From Mycolicibacterium litorale (GTDB lineage: Bacteria; Actinomycetota; Actinomycetes; Mycobacteriales; Mycobacteriaceae), in NCBI RefSeq assembly GCF_010731695.1, contig NZ_AP022586.1:1178001-1242000 (forward strand): a stretch of 64,000 bases of DNA, read 5' to 3'. Below, in pieces: positions 53,313 through 62,852 of the stretch. The position numbers were made by a program, and so were the translations under genes. The notes under the pieces were generated by a model. That model was not told the DNA's origin. It ran no database searches and saw only the letters and a list, made by a program, of their open reading frames with translations. Within the stretch, counting starts at the first letter, position 1. Every line of letters starts with the position of its first letter.

Positions 53313-54692
53313 ATGGCAATCCAGATGCGCCCCAGGCTTTCGGCCTCCCGGCGGCAGGAGGGGCTGACCGTCGACGACCGGCTCGCCTACATCGACCAGG
53401 CCGCGTTCCTGCAGCTGCGGGCGACCCGTATCGGCAAGCTGGCACAAGCGGTCTGGGTGTACGAGCACCCGGTGGACGTCGACGCCCTGCGCCGGTTCCA
53501 CGCCAACCTCGACCACAGCCTGCTCGGGCGGCGCGTCGAACCGTCGGCGCTGCCCTTCGGCAGGCACCGGTGGGTGGCCGCGCACGCCGGGCCGCTCGAG
53601 GTGTCCGATCCACGGCCGCGCGCCGAGCTCAGCGACTGGATAGACGAGCGCTCGGCGGTGCCGATCGACCCGGAGTTCGGGCCCAGCTGGCATCTGGCGA
53701 TGCTGCCGATGGACGACGGGTCGACCGCGATCAGCCTGGCGGCCTCACACTGCGTCACCGACGGGATCGGGCTGCTGCGCTCGGTGGCCGATGCCGCCGA
53801 GGGCCGCACCCGGCTGCTCGGATACGCCCCTGCCCGTTCGCGACCCACCCTCGCGGCCCTGCGCGCCGACGCCCGCCAGACGGTGCGCGACCTGCCGGAG
53901 GTCGGCCGGACGGTCGCCGCCGCGGCACGGTTGGGCTATCGGCGGCGCAACGACTTCGCGCAGTCGGGGACGACGCGTCCGCAGGGGACGGTGGATCACG
54001 GCCGGGAGCCGGTGATCATGCCGGCCATCAACGCGTTCATCGACGCCGCCCACTGGGATGCGTGCGCGGAGAAGCTGAACGGCACCACGTACTCGCTGCT
54101 CGCCGGCTTCGCGGCGCGGCTGGCCGAACGCACCGGGCGACACCGCCCCGACGACGGTGCGGTGTCGTTGCTGATCGCGATCAGCGAGCGCACGCCCGAC
54201 GACACCAGGGCCAACGCGGTCTCGCTGACCACCGTGTGCGTCGACCCGGCGCGGGTGACCACCGACCTGTCCGACAGCCGCACCGCGATCCGCCAGGCGC
54301 TCAAGACATTGCGTGAGGTGCCCGACGAGACGTTCGCGCTGCTGCCGTTGACGCCGTTCGTGCCGAAGCGAGCGGTGCGGCGCGCCGCCGACGTGATGTT
54401 CGGTGACCTTCCGGTGTCGTGTTCCAACCTCGGTGAGATCGACCCGGCGGTCGGCCGTCCCGACGGTTCCGACGCCGAGTACTTCATGCTGCGCGGGGTC
54501 GACCAGGACCTCACCCGCGACCAGATCGAACGGGCCGGCGGACAACTGGTGGTGGCGAGTGTGCGCCTGCGCGACGTGATCTCGCTCGGCATCGTGTCCT
54601 ACCAGCCGGGCGGCACCAACACCAAGCGCCATCTGCGGGATCTCACCGCGCTGACGCTGGCCGAGTTCGACCTCTTCGGCGAGATCGTCTAA
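53313..54692 (+). CDS. Condensation/WS-DGAT-superfamily acyltransferase, copy 2
   Basis: 459 residues and clearly paralogous to the gene just upstream: both share LDQA or IDQA, AVWVYEH, LPFGRHRWV, ELSDWIDER, SCSNLG and the GxVSYQPG or GYQPG end. The active site is S145-H146-x3-D150-G151 (ASHCVTDGIG). A tandem duplication followed by divergence is implied. Its stop (TAA) interlocks with the stop of the convergent glycosyltransferase. Probably acylates a different position or uses a different acyl chain; this is inference. Confidence 0.8.
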   Translation: MAIQMRPRLSASRRQEGLTVDDRLAYIDQAAFLQLRATRIGKLAQAVWVYEHPVDVDALRRFHANLDHSLLGRRVEPSALPFGRHRWVAAHAGPLEVSDPRPRAELSDWIDERSAVPIDPEFGPSWHLAMLPMDDGSTAISLAASHCVTDGIGLLRSVADAAEGRTRLLGYAPARSRPTLAALRADARQTVRDLPEVGRTVAAAARLGYRRRNDFAQSGTTRPQGTVDHGREPVIMPAINAFIDAAHWDACAEKLNGTTYSLLAGFAARLAERTGRHRPDDGAVSLLIAISERTPDDTRANAVSLTTVCVDPARVTTDLSDSRTAIRQALKTLREVPDETFALLPLTPFVPKRAVRRAADVMFGDLPVSCSNLGEIDPAVGRPDGSDAEYFMLRGVDQDLTRDQIERAGGQLVVASVRLRDVISLGIVSYQPGGTNTKRHLRDLTALTLAEFDLFGEIV

Positions 54693-55939
54693 CTGTGCCG
54701 GCGCCCGTCACGCGCCGCATCTTCGAGAAGGTCGGCCGCAGTTCCCACACTCGTGGCCGGTTTCGTCATCGCCGCGGCGGCCTCGCGGGCGCGTTCGACG
54801 TACGGCCGGCCGAGCACCTTGCGCAACGACTGGCGCAGCGACTTGCGCGTCGTGGACGAGAACCGTTGATAGTCGCCGACACCGAGGGCCCTGACGCGCG
54901 AACCCCAGATCGGTTGTTCGGCACCGACCCACAACACCAGGGTGGGGATACCGGCCCGGACCCCGGCCGCCGTGGTCCCCGCGCCGCCGTGGTGAACCAC
55001 GGCCCGGCACAACGGGAACACCGCCGCGTGGTTGACGCTGCGGACGACCTTCACGTGTGCCCCGTGCGACAGGCCGGCGATGTCGAGCACCCCGGAGCAG
55101 ATGAGCGCGCGTTCACCGAGATCCGCACACGCCGCCTCGATCATCGCGATCGCGTCGGCGGGGGATTTGACCGGCATGCTGCCGAAACCGAAGTAGATCG
55201 GCGGGGTCCCGGCGGCGATCCAGGACACCACGTCGTCGTCGACCTCGGTGTCCTTCTCGAGCGTGATCGCGCCCACCAGGGGGCGGTCCGGCCCCCACTC
55301 CTCGGCGAGTCCGGGGAAGAAGATCTCGTCGTACGCCTGGATTTCGAGCGCACCGGCCTCGAGCATGCGGCGCACCGCGCGGGTGCCGGCCGGGGGGAGT
55401 CCGAGTTCGCGGCGCTGATCGTCCTCGGCGCCCTTGAGGACCCGCCAGTGCGCCCACTCGCCGACCGCCCACGCCGGACCGACCACCGCGGACGGCAGGG
55501 GAACCGGCAGCACCTTGGTGTTCGGGCGCACCGGGAAGTAATGCAGTGCCGACAGCGGAATCCCGTGCGCCTCGGCCACATTGGCGGCCAGTTCCTGGTA
55601 GGTGGTGCCGGTGAGGATCAGGTCGGCGCCGTCGGCGAGCTCGTCGAGCGAGCGGCTCATCTGGGCCCAGCCCTCGACGACGTACTCGCGTGCTTCGCGC
55701 AGCACCGTGAGCGGGTTCCGCAGCTTGTACCACTCGCGGAAGATGTCGGCGTCGAGCTGCTGCTGGGAATCCACCCCGTAGGTGACCGGCGTGCCCAGTC
55801 CGCATTCGTCGACGAACGAAACGAGGTTGGGCGGCACCGCCGTACGCACCTCGTGCCCGCGCCGGGCGAGTTCGAGTCCCACGGCGGCGCACGGTTCGAC
55901 ATCACCGCGGGTGCCGTGGACGGCGACGACGAATCTCAC
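54689..55939 (-). CDS. UDP-glycosyltransferase (GT1 family)
   Basis: 416 residues, close to Rv1524/Rv1526c (about 414-426). The GTG start gives VRFVVAVHGTRGDVEPCAAVGLELARRGHEV, the N-terminal acceptor-binding Rossmann domain. The C-terminal donor domain holds PLCRAVVHHGGAGTTAAGVRAGIPTLV, the GT-B sugar-nucleotide signature. Such enzymes transfer rhamnose or other deoxyhexoses in glycopeptidolipid and LOS pathways. The frame extends upstream of GTG 55939 but without similarity. It is convergent with the acyltransferases and divergent from mmpL. Confidence 0.88.
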   Translation of the reverse strand: MRFVVAVHGTRGDVEPCAAVGLELARRGHEVRTAVPPNLVSFVDECGLGTPVTYGVDSQQQLDADIFREWYKLRNPLTVLREAREYVVEGWAQMSRSLDELADGADLILTGTTYQELAANVAEAHGIPLSALHYFPVRPNTKVLPVPLPSAVVGPAWAVGEWAHWRVLKGAEDDQRRELGLPPAGTRAVRRMLEAGALEIQAYDEIFFPGLAEEWGPDRPLVGAITLEKDTEVDDDVVSWIAAGTPPIYFGFGSMPVKSPADAIAMIEAACADLGERALICSGVLDIAGLSHGAHVKVVRSVNHAAVFPLCRAVVHHGGAGTTAAGVRAGIPTLVLWVGAEQPIWGSRVRALGVGDYQRFSSTTRKSLRQSLRKVLGRPYVERAREAAAAMTKPATSVGTAADLLEDAARDGRRHS

Positions 55940-56087
55940 CGGCGGAGCCCGCTTCGCGGGTCGGCGTGTAACGGCAACGAGAGCACACCCGATTACAACA
56001 TGGATCGGGTCGACGAGTGCTCGGCGGAGCAACCGGCGCTGTGCGCTGAGCGCAACTGCGTCAGGGGTTTTGATCTTGTGAGCCGTG

Positions 56088-56093
56088 TAGCGT
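56088..56093 (+). promoter_or_regulatory. Leaderless -10 element for mmpL
   Basis: TAGCGT lies 7 nt before the ATG at 56101. An in-frame GTG at 56092 falls inside this element, which argues for the ATG as the start. Confidence 0.5.
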
Positions 56094-56100
56094 GAAAATC

Positions 56101-59100
56101 ATGTTCAACCGCACCAGACTCCGTGGTGCGTTGGCCGACGGGGGGCTACCCCTGCTCGGCCGTTTCATCGTCCGGCATCCTGTCCTGATCATCATCGCGT
56201 GGGTCGCCACGGCCGCCGTGCTGTTCCTGCTCATCCCGCCGCTGGCGGTGGTGTCCCAGAAGAACCCGCCCGAGTTCCTGCCCAAGGACGCGCCGGTCAT
56301 GGTCGCCAGCAAGCAGATGAGCGATGCGTTCAAGGGCGCGGAGGAGACCAACGCCGGCAACCTCAACGTCGTCATCCTCAGCAACGACAAGGGCCTGTCG
56401 CCCCAGGACGAGGCGACGTACAAGACGCTCGTCGAACGCCTCAAGGCCGACAAAGAGCATGTCATCTCGACGCAGGACTTCGTGGCGACTCCCGAACTGC
56501 GGCAGGTGATGACGAGCAAGGACGGGAAGGCCTGGAACCTGCCGGTGAGCCTCACCGGCAACATGGGCACCCCGAAGGGGCAGGCGGCATACCGCGCGGC
56601 CAGCAAGATCGTCAAGGAGACGACGGAGGGCACCTCGCTGCAGGCCAACATGGTCGGCGCGGCGGCGACCCTCGAGGACATCAACGCGATCGGTGCGCGC
56701 GATCAGCGGGTCATCGAGATCGCCACGGTCGGAACGATCCTGACCATCCTGCTGATCGTCTACCGCAGCATCATCGGGATGCTGATCCCGTTGCTGACGA
56801 TCGGTCTGGCGCTCGGGGTGGCCAACCAGGCGGTGGCCGGGCTCGGCGAACTGGGGCTCGGGCTGGGCCCGCAGACCATCGTGCTGATGACCGGCATGCT
56901 GATGGGCGCGGGCACCGACTTCTCGATCTTCTTCTTCAGCCGCTACCACGAACTCGTGCGCGAAGGCATGGAGTCCGACGACGCGATGGTGGGCGCGCTG
57001 GTGACGATCGGCAAGGTGGTCGCCGGCTCGGCGGCGACCACGGCGATCGCCTTCCTCGGGCTGGCGTTCACCACGCTGGGCGTCTTCGCGACCGTGGGCC
57101 CCGCCCTGTCGGTGACCATCGCGATCGGCTTCCTCGCCTCCATCACCCTGCTCCCGTCGCTCATCGTGCTCGCGGGGCGCCGCGGCTGGGTCAAACCCCG
57201 CAAGGATCTGACCGGGCGGTTCTGGCGCCGTTCCGGTGTCCACATCGTGCGCAGACCGGTCATCCACCTCGCCGGCAGCCTCGTCGTGCTGATCGCGCTG
57301 GCGGCCTGTGCGGCGTTCATCCAGTTCAACTACGACGATCGCAAAGCGCTGCCCGCCGATTCCGAGAGCAACCGCGGCTACGAGGCGATGGACGACCACT
57401 TCCCGATCAGCACCACGATGCAGCAGTTCATCGTGATCCAGGCGCCCGACCAGGATCTGAGGTCGCCGCGCGCGCTGGCCGACATGGAGGAGATGGCGCA
57501 GCGGATCGCCGCCCTGCCCGACATCGACATGGTGCGCGGTATCACCCGGCCGACCGGGGAGATGCTCGAACAGGCCAAGGCCACCTACCAGGCCGGCGAG
57601 GTGGGCGGAAAACTCGACGAGGCGTCGACGCTCATCCAGGACAACGACACGAACCTCAACCGGCTCAGCGGCGGTGCACACCAGCTCGCCGACGTCCTCG
57701 ACCAGATCCGCGACGGAGTCATCGGGGCCGCGGGCAGTGTGCGGGGTCTGGCCGGCGCACTCGACGACATGTCCCGCAAGTACGGCGGTGCGAAGACGCT
57801 CGACGAGATCGACCGGACGGCGTCGCTGGTCACGAACATGCGCGACCTCGGCAACGCGATCGGTGTCGACGTCGACCGGATGACCGACATCTACGCGTGG
57901 GCCGAGCCCGTGCTGCGGTCGCTGGACACCAGCCCCACCTGCGACGCCGATCCCGAGTGCGTGCAGTCGCGCGAGGACATGCGTCGCATCGTCAGCACGC
58001 GCGAGAGCCCGTACCTCAACAGCATCTCCGACCTCGGCAGCCAGCTGCAGAACACCGAGGGCTACCAGACCCTCGACGAGACCATCCAGGGACTGAGCAA
58101 GAGCCTCAAGACCGCGACGGCCGCGGCGCGTGAACTCGGCCTCGACGAGCCGGGCGGAGTCCAGAACAAGATCCGCGAGGCCACCGAGGGCGCGAACACG
58201 CTGGCCGATTCGAGCCGTCAGCTCGCCGAGGGCGTCCAGCTGCTGGTCGACCAGACCCGCAACATCGGCGGCGGCCTCGATCAGGCGTCGGACTTCCTGC
58301 TCGCGATGAAACGCGATGCGTCCGAACCCAATCAGGCCGGGTTCTACATCCCGCCGCAGATCCTCACCCAGGAGGAGTTCAAGAAGGCGGCGAACCTGTT
58401 CGTCTCCAAGGACGGACACACCGCGCGCTACCTGGTGCAGACCGCGCTCGATCCGTTCGGCACCGAGGCGATGGACCAGGTCGCCGACATCATCGACGCG
58501 GCCGAAAGCGCCCGGCCCAACACCACGTTGGCGAACGCGAACATCACCATGGTGGGTTTCTCGCCGGTGCAGAACGATCTGCGCCAGTACTACAACGGCG
58601 ACATCCGGTTCATCATCATCGTCACGCTGCTGGTGGTGTTCCTGATCCTCGTCGTGCTGCTGCGCGCGATCGTCGCGCCGCTCTACCTGGTGGCGTCGGT
58701 CGTGCTGTCCTACGTGTCGGCCATCGGGATCGGCGTGCTGTTCTTCCAGTTCATCCTCGGCCAGGAACTCGCCTGGACGGTGCCGGGGATGGCGTTCCTG
58801 GTGTTGGTGGCGGTGGGCGCCGACTACAACCTGTTGCTGATCGCGCGAATACGCGAGGAGTCCCGCGACGGGATCCGCACCGGCATCATCCGCACCGTCG
58901 GCGCCACCGGTGGTGTGATCACCTCCGCGGGACTCATCTTCGCGGCGTCGATGCTGTCGCTGACCGTCAGCAGCATCGGCACCGTCATCCAGCTCGGCTT
59001 CGTCATCGGTGTCGGACTGCTGCTCGACACGTTCATCGTGCGCACCATCACGGTGCCCGCCGCCGCGGTGCTGATCGGCAACGCGAACTGGTGGCCGTCG

Positions 59101-59325
59101 AAACCGACGTACGACGATCTGCCGTCGCGCGATGTCCGCGGTGGCGGGGCACCCGCGCTGCCCACCACGCCGAGATCCCGGGTGCGCCAACGGCTCCTCG
59201 AGGTGGCCGCCGACTATCGTTCCTACCGCGCCCAACTCCACGACCTGCAGACCGAGCCGATCGCCGCCACCGGCGACGCGGGCGGCGAAACGGTCGCCGA
59301 CTCCTCCACCAAGAGCGGTTCATGA
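56101..59325 (+). CDS. mmpL12: MmpL-family lipid transporter (MmpL12-like)
   Basis: 1074 residues. RND-superfamily exporter of complex lipids in the inner membrane, driven by the proton gradient. Topology: helix 1 (about residues 25-48), a large periplasmic domain, helices 2-6 (about 195-370, with the MTGMLMGAGTDFSIFFFSRYHE segment containing the proton-relay D-Y pair), a second periplasmic domain (about 395-830), then helices 7-12 with AVGADYNLLLIARIREE repeating the D-Y relay. The C-terminal soluble tail is about 70 residues. Its stop overlaps the pyruvyl transferase ATG (ATGA). The symbol is by locus resemblance. Confidence 0.87.
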   Translation: MFNRTRLRGALADGGLPLLGRFIVRHPVLIIIAWVATAAVLFLLIPPLAVVSQKNPPEFLPKDAPVMVASKQMSDAFKGAEETNAGNLNVVILSNDKGLSPQDEATYKTLVERLKADKEHVISTQDFVATPELRQVMTSKDGKAWNLPVSLTGNMGTPKGQAAYRAASKIVKETTEGTSLQANMVGAAATLEDINAIGARDQRVIEIATVGTILTILLIVYRSIIGMLIPLLTIGLALGVANQAVAGLGELGLGLGPQTIVLMTGMLMGAGTDFSIFFFSRYHELVREGMESDDAMVGALVTIGKVVAGSAATTAIAFLGLAFTTLGVFATVGPALSVTIAIGFLASITLLPSLIVLAGRRGWVKPRKDLTGRFWRRSGVHIVRRPVIHLAGSLVVLIALAACAAFIQFNYDDRKALPADSESNRGYEAMDDHFPISTTMQQFIVIQAPDQDLRSPRALADMEEMAQRIAALPDIDMVRGITRPTGEMLEQAKATYQAGEVGGKLDEASTLIQDNDTNLNRLSGGAHQLADVLDQIRDGVIGAAGSVRGLAGALDDMSRKYGGAKTLDEIDRTASLVTNMRDLGNAIGVDVDRMTDIYAWAEPVLRSLDTSPTCDADPECVQSREDMRRIVSTRESPYLNSISDLGSQLQNTEGYQTLDETIQGLSKSLKTATAAARELGLDEPGGVQNKIREATEGANTLADSSRQLAEGVQLLVDQTRNIGGGLDQASDFLLAMKRDASEPNQAGFYIPPQILTQEEFKKAANLFVSKDGHTARYLVQTALDPFGTEAMDQVADIIDAAESARPNTTLANANITMVGFSPVQNDLRQYYNGDIRFIIIVTLLVVFLILVVLLRAIVAPLYLVASVVLSYVSAIGIGVLFFQFILGQELAWTVPGMAFLVLVAVGADYNLLLIARIREESRDGIRTGIIRTVGATGGVITSAGLIFAASMLSLTVSSIGTVIQLGFVIGVGLLLDTFIVRTITVPAAAVLIGNANWWPSKPTYDDLPSRDVRGGGAPALPTTPRSRVRQRLLEVAADYRSYRAQLHDLQTEPIAATGDAGGETVADSSTKSGS

Positions 59326-60395
59326 CCCGCGGGAAAGGTTCAGATGACCTCGAGCAGGTTGGCGTGACGGCGGCCCGGGCGCCGTACGTGTCCTACCTCG
59401 GCTGGCACGGCAAGGGCAACCTCGGTGACGACGCGATCTACGACGCGGTGCGGTCCCAGTTGCCCGAGGCCACCTTCCTGGACCTGCCGCGCTTCCCGCA
59501 CGAGCGGATCCGGGCCACGGCAACGGGTTTGACGAAGTCTCTGCGCCAGAGCACGCAGGTCGTCGGCGGCGGAACCCTGATCGGCCGGAAGCACTGGCGG
59601 CGACTGATCGGCAGTGCGATGAAGCTGACCGGCGGGGGGAACTACGCCATCGGCGCCGGTGTCGAGGACCCCGTCTTCGTCGGCCGCAGAAGCGGATCCG
59701 GCGGCAACGAGCTCAGCCGGTGGGTGCCGTTGCTGGAGCGGTTCGACACGGTCTCGGTGCGCGGGCCGCGCAGCGCCGAACTGCTCGCCGACGCTGGATT
59801 CGAGGCGCGGGTGTCGGGCGACCCGGCGCTCGTTCTGCCGTCACCGCAGGCGCAGCCGGTCGACGGCCTCATCGGCCTGAATATCGGCTTCGGCGACGAC
59901 CTCTGGGGTCACGACCCCGACCGCGTCGTCGCCCAGGTGACCGTCGCGGTCAACGAACTCGCCGCCCGGGGTCATCGCTTCGTGGGCGTGCTGATGAACG
60001 CCGACGACGAACAGTGGACCGGCAGGGCGCTCGCCGGGGTGTCCGCCGACATCGTCCGCCCTGCCGACGCGGCCGCCGCGGCGGCGCAGTTCGCCGGTTG
60101 TTCGGCGGTGATCGTCAGCCGGCTGCACGCCGGGATCCTGGCGTCGCTGTCCGGCACCCCGGTGGTCTCCCTCGAATACCAGCCCAAATGCCGCGATTTC
60201 GCGCTGTCGATCGACGACGAGAGGTCGCTGCTGCGCACCGACCGGCTGACCGGGAGTCAGCTGGTCGACCGCGTGCTGGAGACGCTGGCCGATGCGGAGG
60301 CCATCCGGCGCAGGACCTCCAGTGCCGTCGACACGCTCCGGCAGCGGCTGCGCGCCGACTACGCCGGCGTGCGCGCGCACGTGGGGCTCGGCTAA
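59322..60395 (+). CDS. Polysaccharide pyruvyl transferase family protein
   Basis: 357 residues. CsaB/WcaK-like GT-B fold enzyme that uses phosphoenolpyruvate to form a pyruvate ketal on a sugar. Signatures: YLGWHGKGNLGDDAIYDAV at the start (G-x-N-x-GDD), VVGGGTLIGR, GAGVEDP, VSVRGPRSAELLADAGF, SGDPALVL, and the C-terminal SRLHAGILASLSGTPVVSLEYQPKCRDF. M. smegmatis LOS are known to carry pyruvylated sugars, so this is a fitting decorating enzyme. It is translationally coupled to the mmpL gene. Its stop interlocks with the convergent ABC permease stop. Confidence 0.88.
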   Translation: MTRGKGSDDLEQVGVTAARAPYVSYLGWHGKGNLGDDAIYDAVRSQLPEATFLDLPRFPHERIRATATGLTKSLRQSTQVVGGGTLIGRKHWRRLIGSAMKLTGGGNYAIGAGVEDPVFVGRRSGSGGNELSRWVPLLERFDTVSVRGPRSAELLADAGFEARVSGDPALVLPSPQAQPVDGLIGLNIGFGDDLWGHDPDRVVAQVTVAVNELAARGHRFVGVLMNADDEQWTGRALAGVSADIVRPADAAAAAAQFAGCSAVIVSRLHAGILASLSGTPVVSLEYQPKCRDFALSIDDERSLLRTDRLTGSQLVDRVLETLADAEAIRRRTSSAVDTLRQRLRADYAGVRAHVGLG

Positions 60396-61183
60396 CCCGC
60401 CTCCGCCACGGTGCGATAGCCGCGTACCGCCAGCGGTCCGAAGATCGCCCCGAGCACGATCAGCCACGCGCAGGTGAGCAGCAGCGGCCCCAGGACGGGG
60501 CCCTGGCCGGCCAGTCCGCGCATCGTCTCGATGGCGGGGGAGATCGGCTGGAGAGAGATGAACCACTGCAGCCACGACGGGTACATGCCCACCGGCGCCA
60601 TACCGGAGCTGCAGAAGACCAGACCGATCGAGCCGGTGCCCAGCCACGTCAGCATGACGTTGTTCTCGGCGCGGATGGACAGCGCGATCACCATCATCGT
60701 GAACACCGTGACCACCGCGACCGGGATGAGCACGAACGGGATCGCCATGAGCACACCGCGTTCGAACCGCAGTCCGAGCACCACGCCGATGGCCGTGATG
60801 AGGACGGCCCCGCCCAGCGTGCGGCCGCCTTCGGCGATCAGTGTGCCCACCATCGCGCTCGCGCGGTGCACCGGCAGCGTCCAGAACCGGGTCAGCACAC
60901 CGGTGTTGCGTTCGGCGGTCATGGCGAGACCGATGGCCAGCGCACCGAACATCGCACCCGCGATGGCGCACATCGGCACCAGGCCGTACACGCTGTCGGT
61001 ACCGGTGATCCGCATGATGGACTTGCCGAGCAGCAGCTTGTAGGTGACCAGCAGCAGGGTCGGGAACAGCACCGCCTGAAGCGGGATCATCGGGTCGCGC
61101 CGCCACCGGGCGTACCGCCGCCCCGCGAAGACGAGGCTCTCGGTCAGCAGCGAGTTCTGGTGTGTCGTCAGCGCGCTGCTCAC
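60392..61183 (-). CDS. ABC-2 type transporter permease (DrrC-like)
   Basis: 263 residues, six predicted membrane helices. The pattern PMIPLQAVLFPTLLLVTYKLLLGKS, GAMFGALAIGLAMTAERNTGVLTRFWTLPVHRASAMVGTLIAEGGRTLGG and WFISLQPISPAIETMRGLAGQGPVLGPLLLT is that of ABC-2/DrrB-C permeases. The GTG at 61183 overlaps the stop of the upstream permease gene (GTGA). With that permease and the ATPase it forms a three-gene exporter operon read right to left. It resembles the layout of the DIM exporter DrrABC; the substrate here is unknown. Confidence 0.85.
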   Translation of the reverse strand: MSSALTTHQNSLLTESLVFAGRRYARWRRDPMIPLQAVLFPTLLLVTYKLLLGKSIMRITGTDSVYGLVPMCAIAGAMFGALAIGLAMTAERNTGVLTRFWTLPVHRASAMVGTLIAEGGRTLGGAVLITAIGVVLGLRFERGVLMAIPFVLIPVAVVTVFTMMVIALSIRAENNVMLTWLGTGSIGLVFCSSGMAPVGMYPSWLQWFISLQPISPAIETMRGLAGQGPVLGPLLLTCAWLIVLGAIFGPLAVRGYRTVAEAG

Positions 61184-61923
61184 TGCGGCCGCCGTTGCAT
61201 CCGCAGTGCGATGAACCCGAACAGCGCGAACAGCCCGACGCACCACGCCAGCGTGGCCGCCAGGTTGCCGCCCGCCACGTGGCCCGTGGACAGACCGCGG
61301 AGCGTCTCGGCGACCTGGGACACCGGTTGGTACTGCACGAACGGCTGCACCCAGTCGGGGAACGAATCCAACGGCGCCAGCCCGGTCGAGAGCAGCACCA
61401 GCATCAGCTGCGGGAACAGCAGCACCTGACTGGACGCCTCCATGTGGGAGAGCCGGGTTCCGGTCGCGTCCGCGCCCAGCGAGAGCGCGATGGTCAGGAT
61501 CAGCGAGATCATCACGAAGGCCGCGGCGTAGAGCCAGCCGCCGCTCATCCGGAACCCGAACAGGTAGGCGACGGCCAGCGAGGCCACCAGGCCGAGGACG
61601 CCGCGCAGCAGGCAGTAGAGCATGCGCGCCATCAGCGGCACCGCAGCGGACATCGGCATCGTGCGCAGACGGACGCCGAAACCCGACGACTGATCGCGTG
61701 CCGCGCGGTCGGCGGTGGTCATCGAGCTGAACACCATCGCCTGGATGACGATCGCAGGCAGCACGTACTGCGGGTAGCTCATGCCGCCGGTGTCGATCAC
61801 GTTGCGCAGGATGAAGGTCAGGCCGACGAACGTGGCCACCGGCGCCAGGATCGCGAACAGGAGGTCGAGGTCGCGAACGGTGCTGATGACGACCCGTTCG
61901 GTCAGCGCGGCCAGGGCGTTCAC
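61180..61923 (-). CDS. ABC-2 type transporter permease (DrrB-like)
   Basis: 247 residues. Membrane permease with FAILAPVATFVGLTFILRNVIDTGGMSYPQYVLPAIVIQAMVFSSMTTADRAARDQSSGFGVRLRTMPMSAAVPLMARML, a long hydrophobic middle, and FPDWVQPFVQYQPVSQVAETLRGLSTGHVAGGNLAATLAW, the same conserved end as in the partner permease. The GTG start at 61923 overlaps the ATPase stop (GTGA) and the TGA overlaps the next permease. The frame extends antisense to the ATPase, but that part is not related. The two permeases would form a heterodimer with two ATPase copies. Confidence 0.85.
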   Translation of the reverse strand: MNALAALTERVVISTVRDLDLLFAILAPVATFVGLTFILRNVIDTGGMSYPQYVLPAIVIQAMVFSSMTTADRAARDQSSGFGVRLRTMPMSAAVPLMARMLYCLLRGVLGLVASLAVAYLFGFRMSGGWLYAAAFVMISLILTIALSLGADATGTRLSHMEASSQVLLFPQLMLVLLSTGLAPLDSFPDWVQPFVQYQPVSQVAETLRGLSTGHVAGGNLAATLAWCVGLFALFGFIALRMQRRPQ

Positions 61924-62852
61924 GGGGTGACCGAGGGTTTGGTCAGGTGCAGGAAGACCTCGTCGAGCGACGGCTTCCGCAGCGAGATGTCGGCCAGTTC
62001 CACGCCGATCTGATCCATCCGGCGCAACACCTCGGTCAGCGTGGCCACACCGCCGGGTGCGGGCACCGATGCCGTGTTGGCGTCGTAGTCGATCTCCGAC
62101 TCGTCGAAATCGGCCAGCGCCACGTCGATCCGGGACAGGTCGTCCGGGTTCATCGGGGTCACCTGGCAGTAGCTGAACCCGACGCGGCGTTTGAGGTCGT
62201 CGGCGGTTCCGCTGGCGATGATCTGGCCCGCGTCGAGGATGATGATCGAATCGCTCAGCACGTCGGCCTCTTCGAGGTACTGGGTGGTGAGCAGCACCGT
62301 GACGTCCTGGGCCGACAGCGACGCCACCAGCGCCCACACGTCGCGGCGGCTTCGCGGGTCCAGCCCGGTCGTCGGCTCGTCGAGGAACAGCACCTTCGGC
62401 GGAACGACCAGCGCGGCGGCGATGTCGATCCGGCGCCGCATACCGCCGGAATAGGTCGACACCGGCCGGTCGGCGGCGTGCGCGAGGTCGAACTGGGTGA
62501 TGAGCTCGTCGGCCCGGATACGGGCGTCGCGGCGGCGCAGGCCGCGCAGGCGGCCGAACAGGATCAGGTTCTCCCGGCCGGTCAGCAAAATATCGAGTGA
62601 CGCGTCCTGTCCGGTGACGCTGATGTTCTCCCGAACCTTCCCGGGTTGGCGAACCACGTCGTAGCCCGCGACGATCGCCTCCCCGGAGGAGGGCTGGATC
62701 AGCGTCGACAGGATCTTGATCGTGGTGGTCTTACCGGCACCGTTGTGACCGAGTAATGCGCAAATCGAGCCGGTGGGAACGGAAAAACTCACATCGCGAA
62801 GCGCGGGTACTCCGCCCCCGAATGTTTTTCCGACGTTTCTCAGCTCAATCAC
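61920..62852 (-). CDS. ABC transporter ATP-binding protein (DrrA-like)
   Basis: 310 residues from GTG 62852 (VIELRNVGKTF). Walker A GHNGAGKTTT (about residues 35-44), Q-loop SVTGQDASLDILLTGRENL, signature YSGGMRRRIDIAAALV, Walker B VLFLDEPTTGLDP and the H-loop position occupied by LLTTQYLEEAD, as in DrrA-type exporters, where Gln replaces His. The C-terminal domain ends RKPSLDEVFLHLT, typical of DrrA. A TTG at 62978 would add 42 residues of low-GC, uncoding-like sequence and is rejected. First gene of the exporter operon. Confidence 0.88.
   Translation of the reverse strand: MIELRNVGKTFGGGVPALRDVSFSVPTGSICALLGHNGAGKTTTIKILSTLIQPSSGEAIVAGYDVVRQPGKVRENISVTGQDASLDILLTGRENLILFGRLRGLRRRDARIRADELITQFDLAHAADRPVSTYSGGMRRRIDIAAALVVPPKVLFLDEPTTGLDPRSRRDVWALVASLSAQDVTVLLTTQYLEEADVLSDSIIILDAGQIIASGTADDLKRRVGFSYCQVTPMNPDDLSRIDVALADFDESEIDYDANTASVPAPGGVATLTEVLRRMDQIGVELADISLRKPSLDEVFLHLTKPSVTP

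Noticed and set aside
55948..55960. CCCGC-TTC-GCGGG hairpin before the GT1 glycosyltransferase start
   Set aside because: A 5-bp stem in GC-rich DNA is expected by chance; no further support.
56146..59241. Long open frame (1031 codons) antisense to mmpL
   Set aside because: Asp/His/Arg-rich artefact of the sense gene's codon bias.
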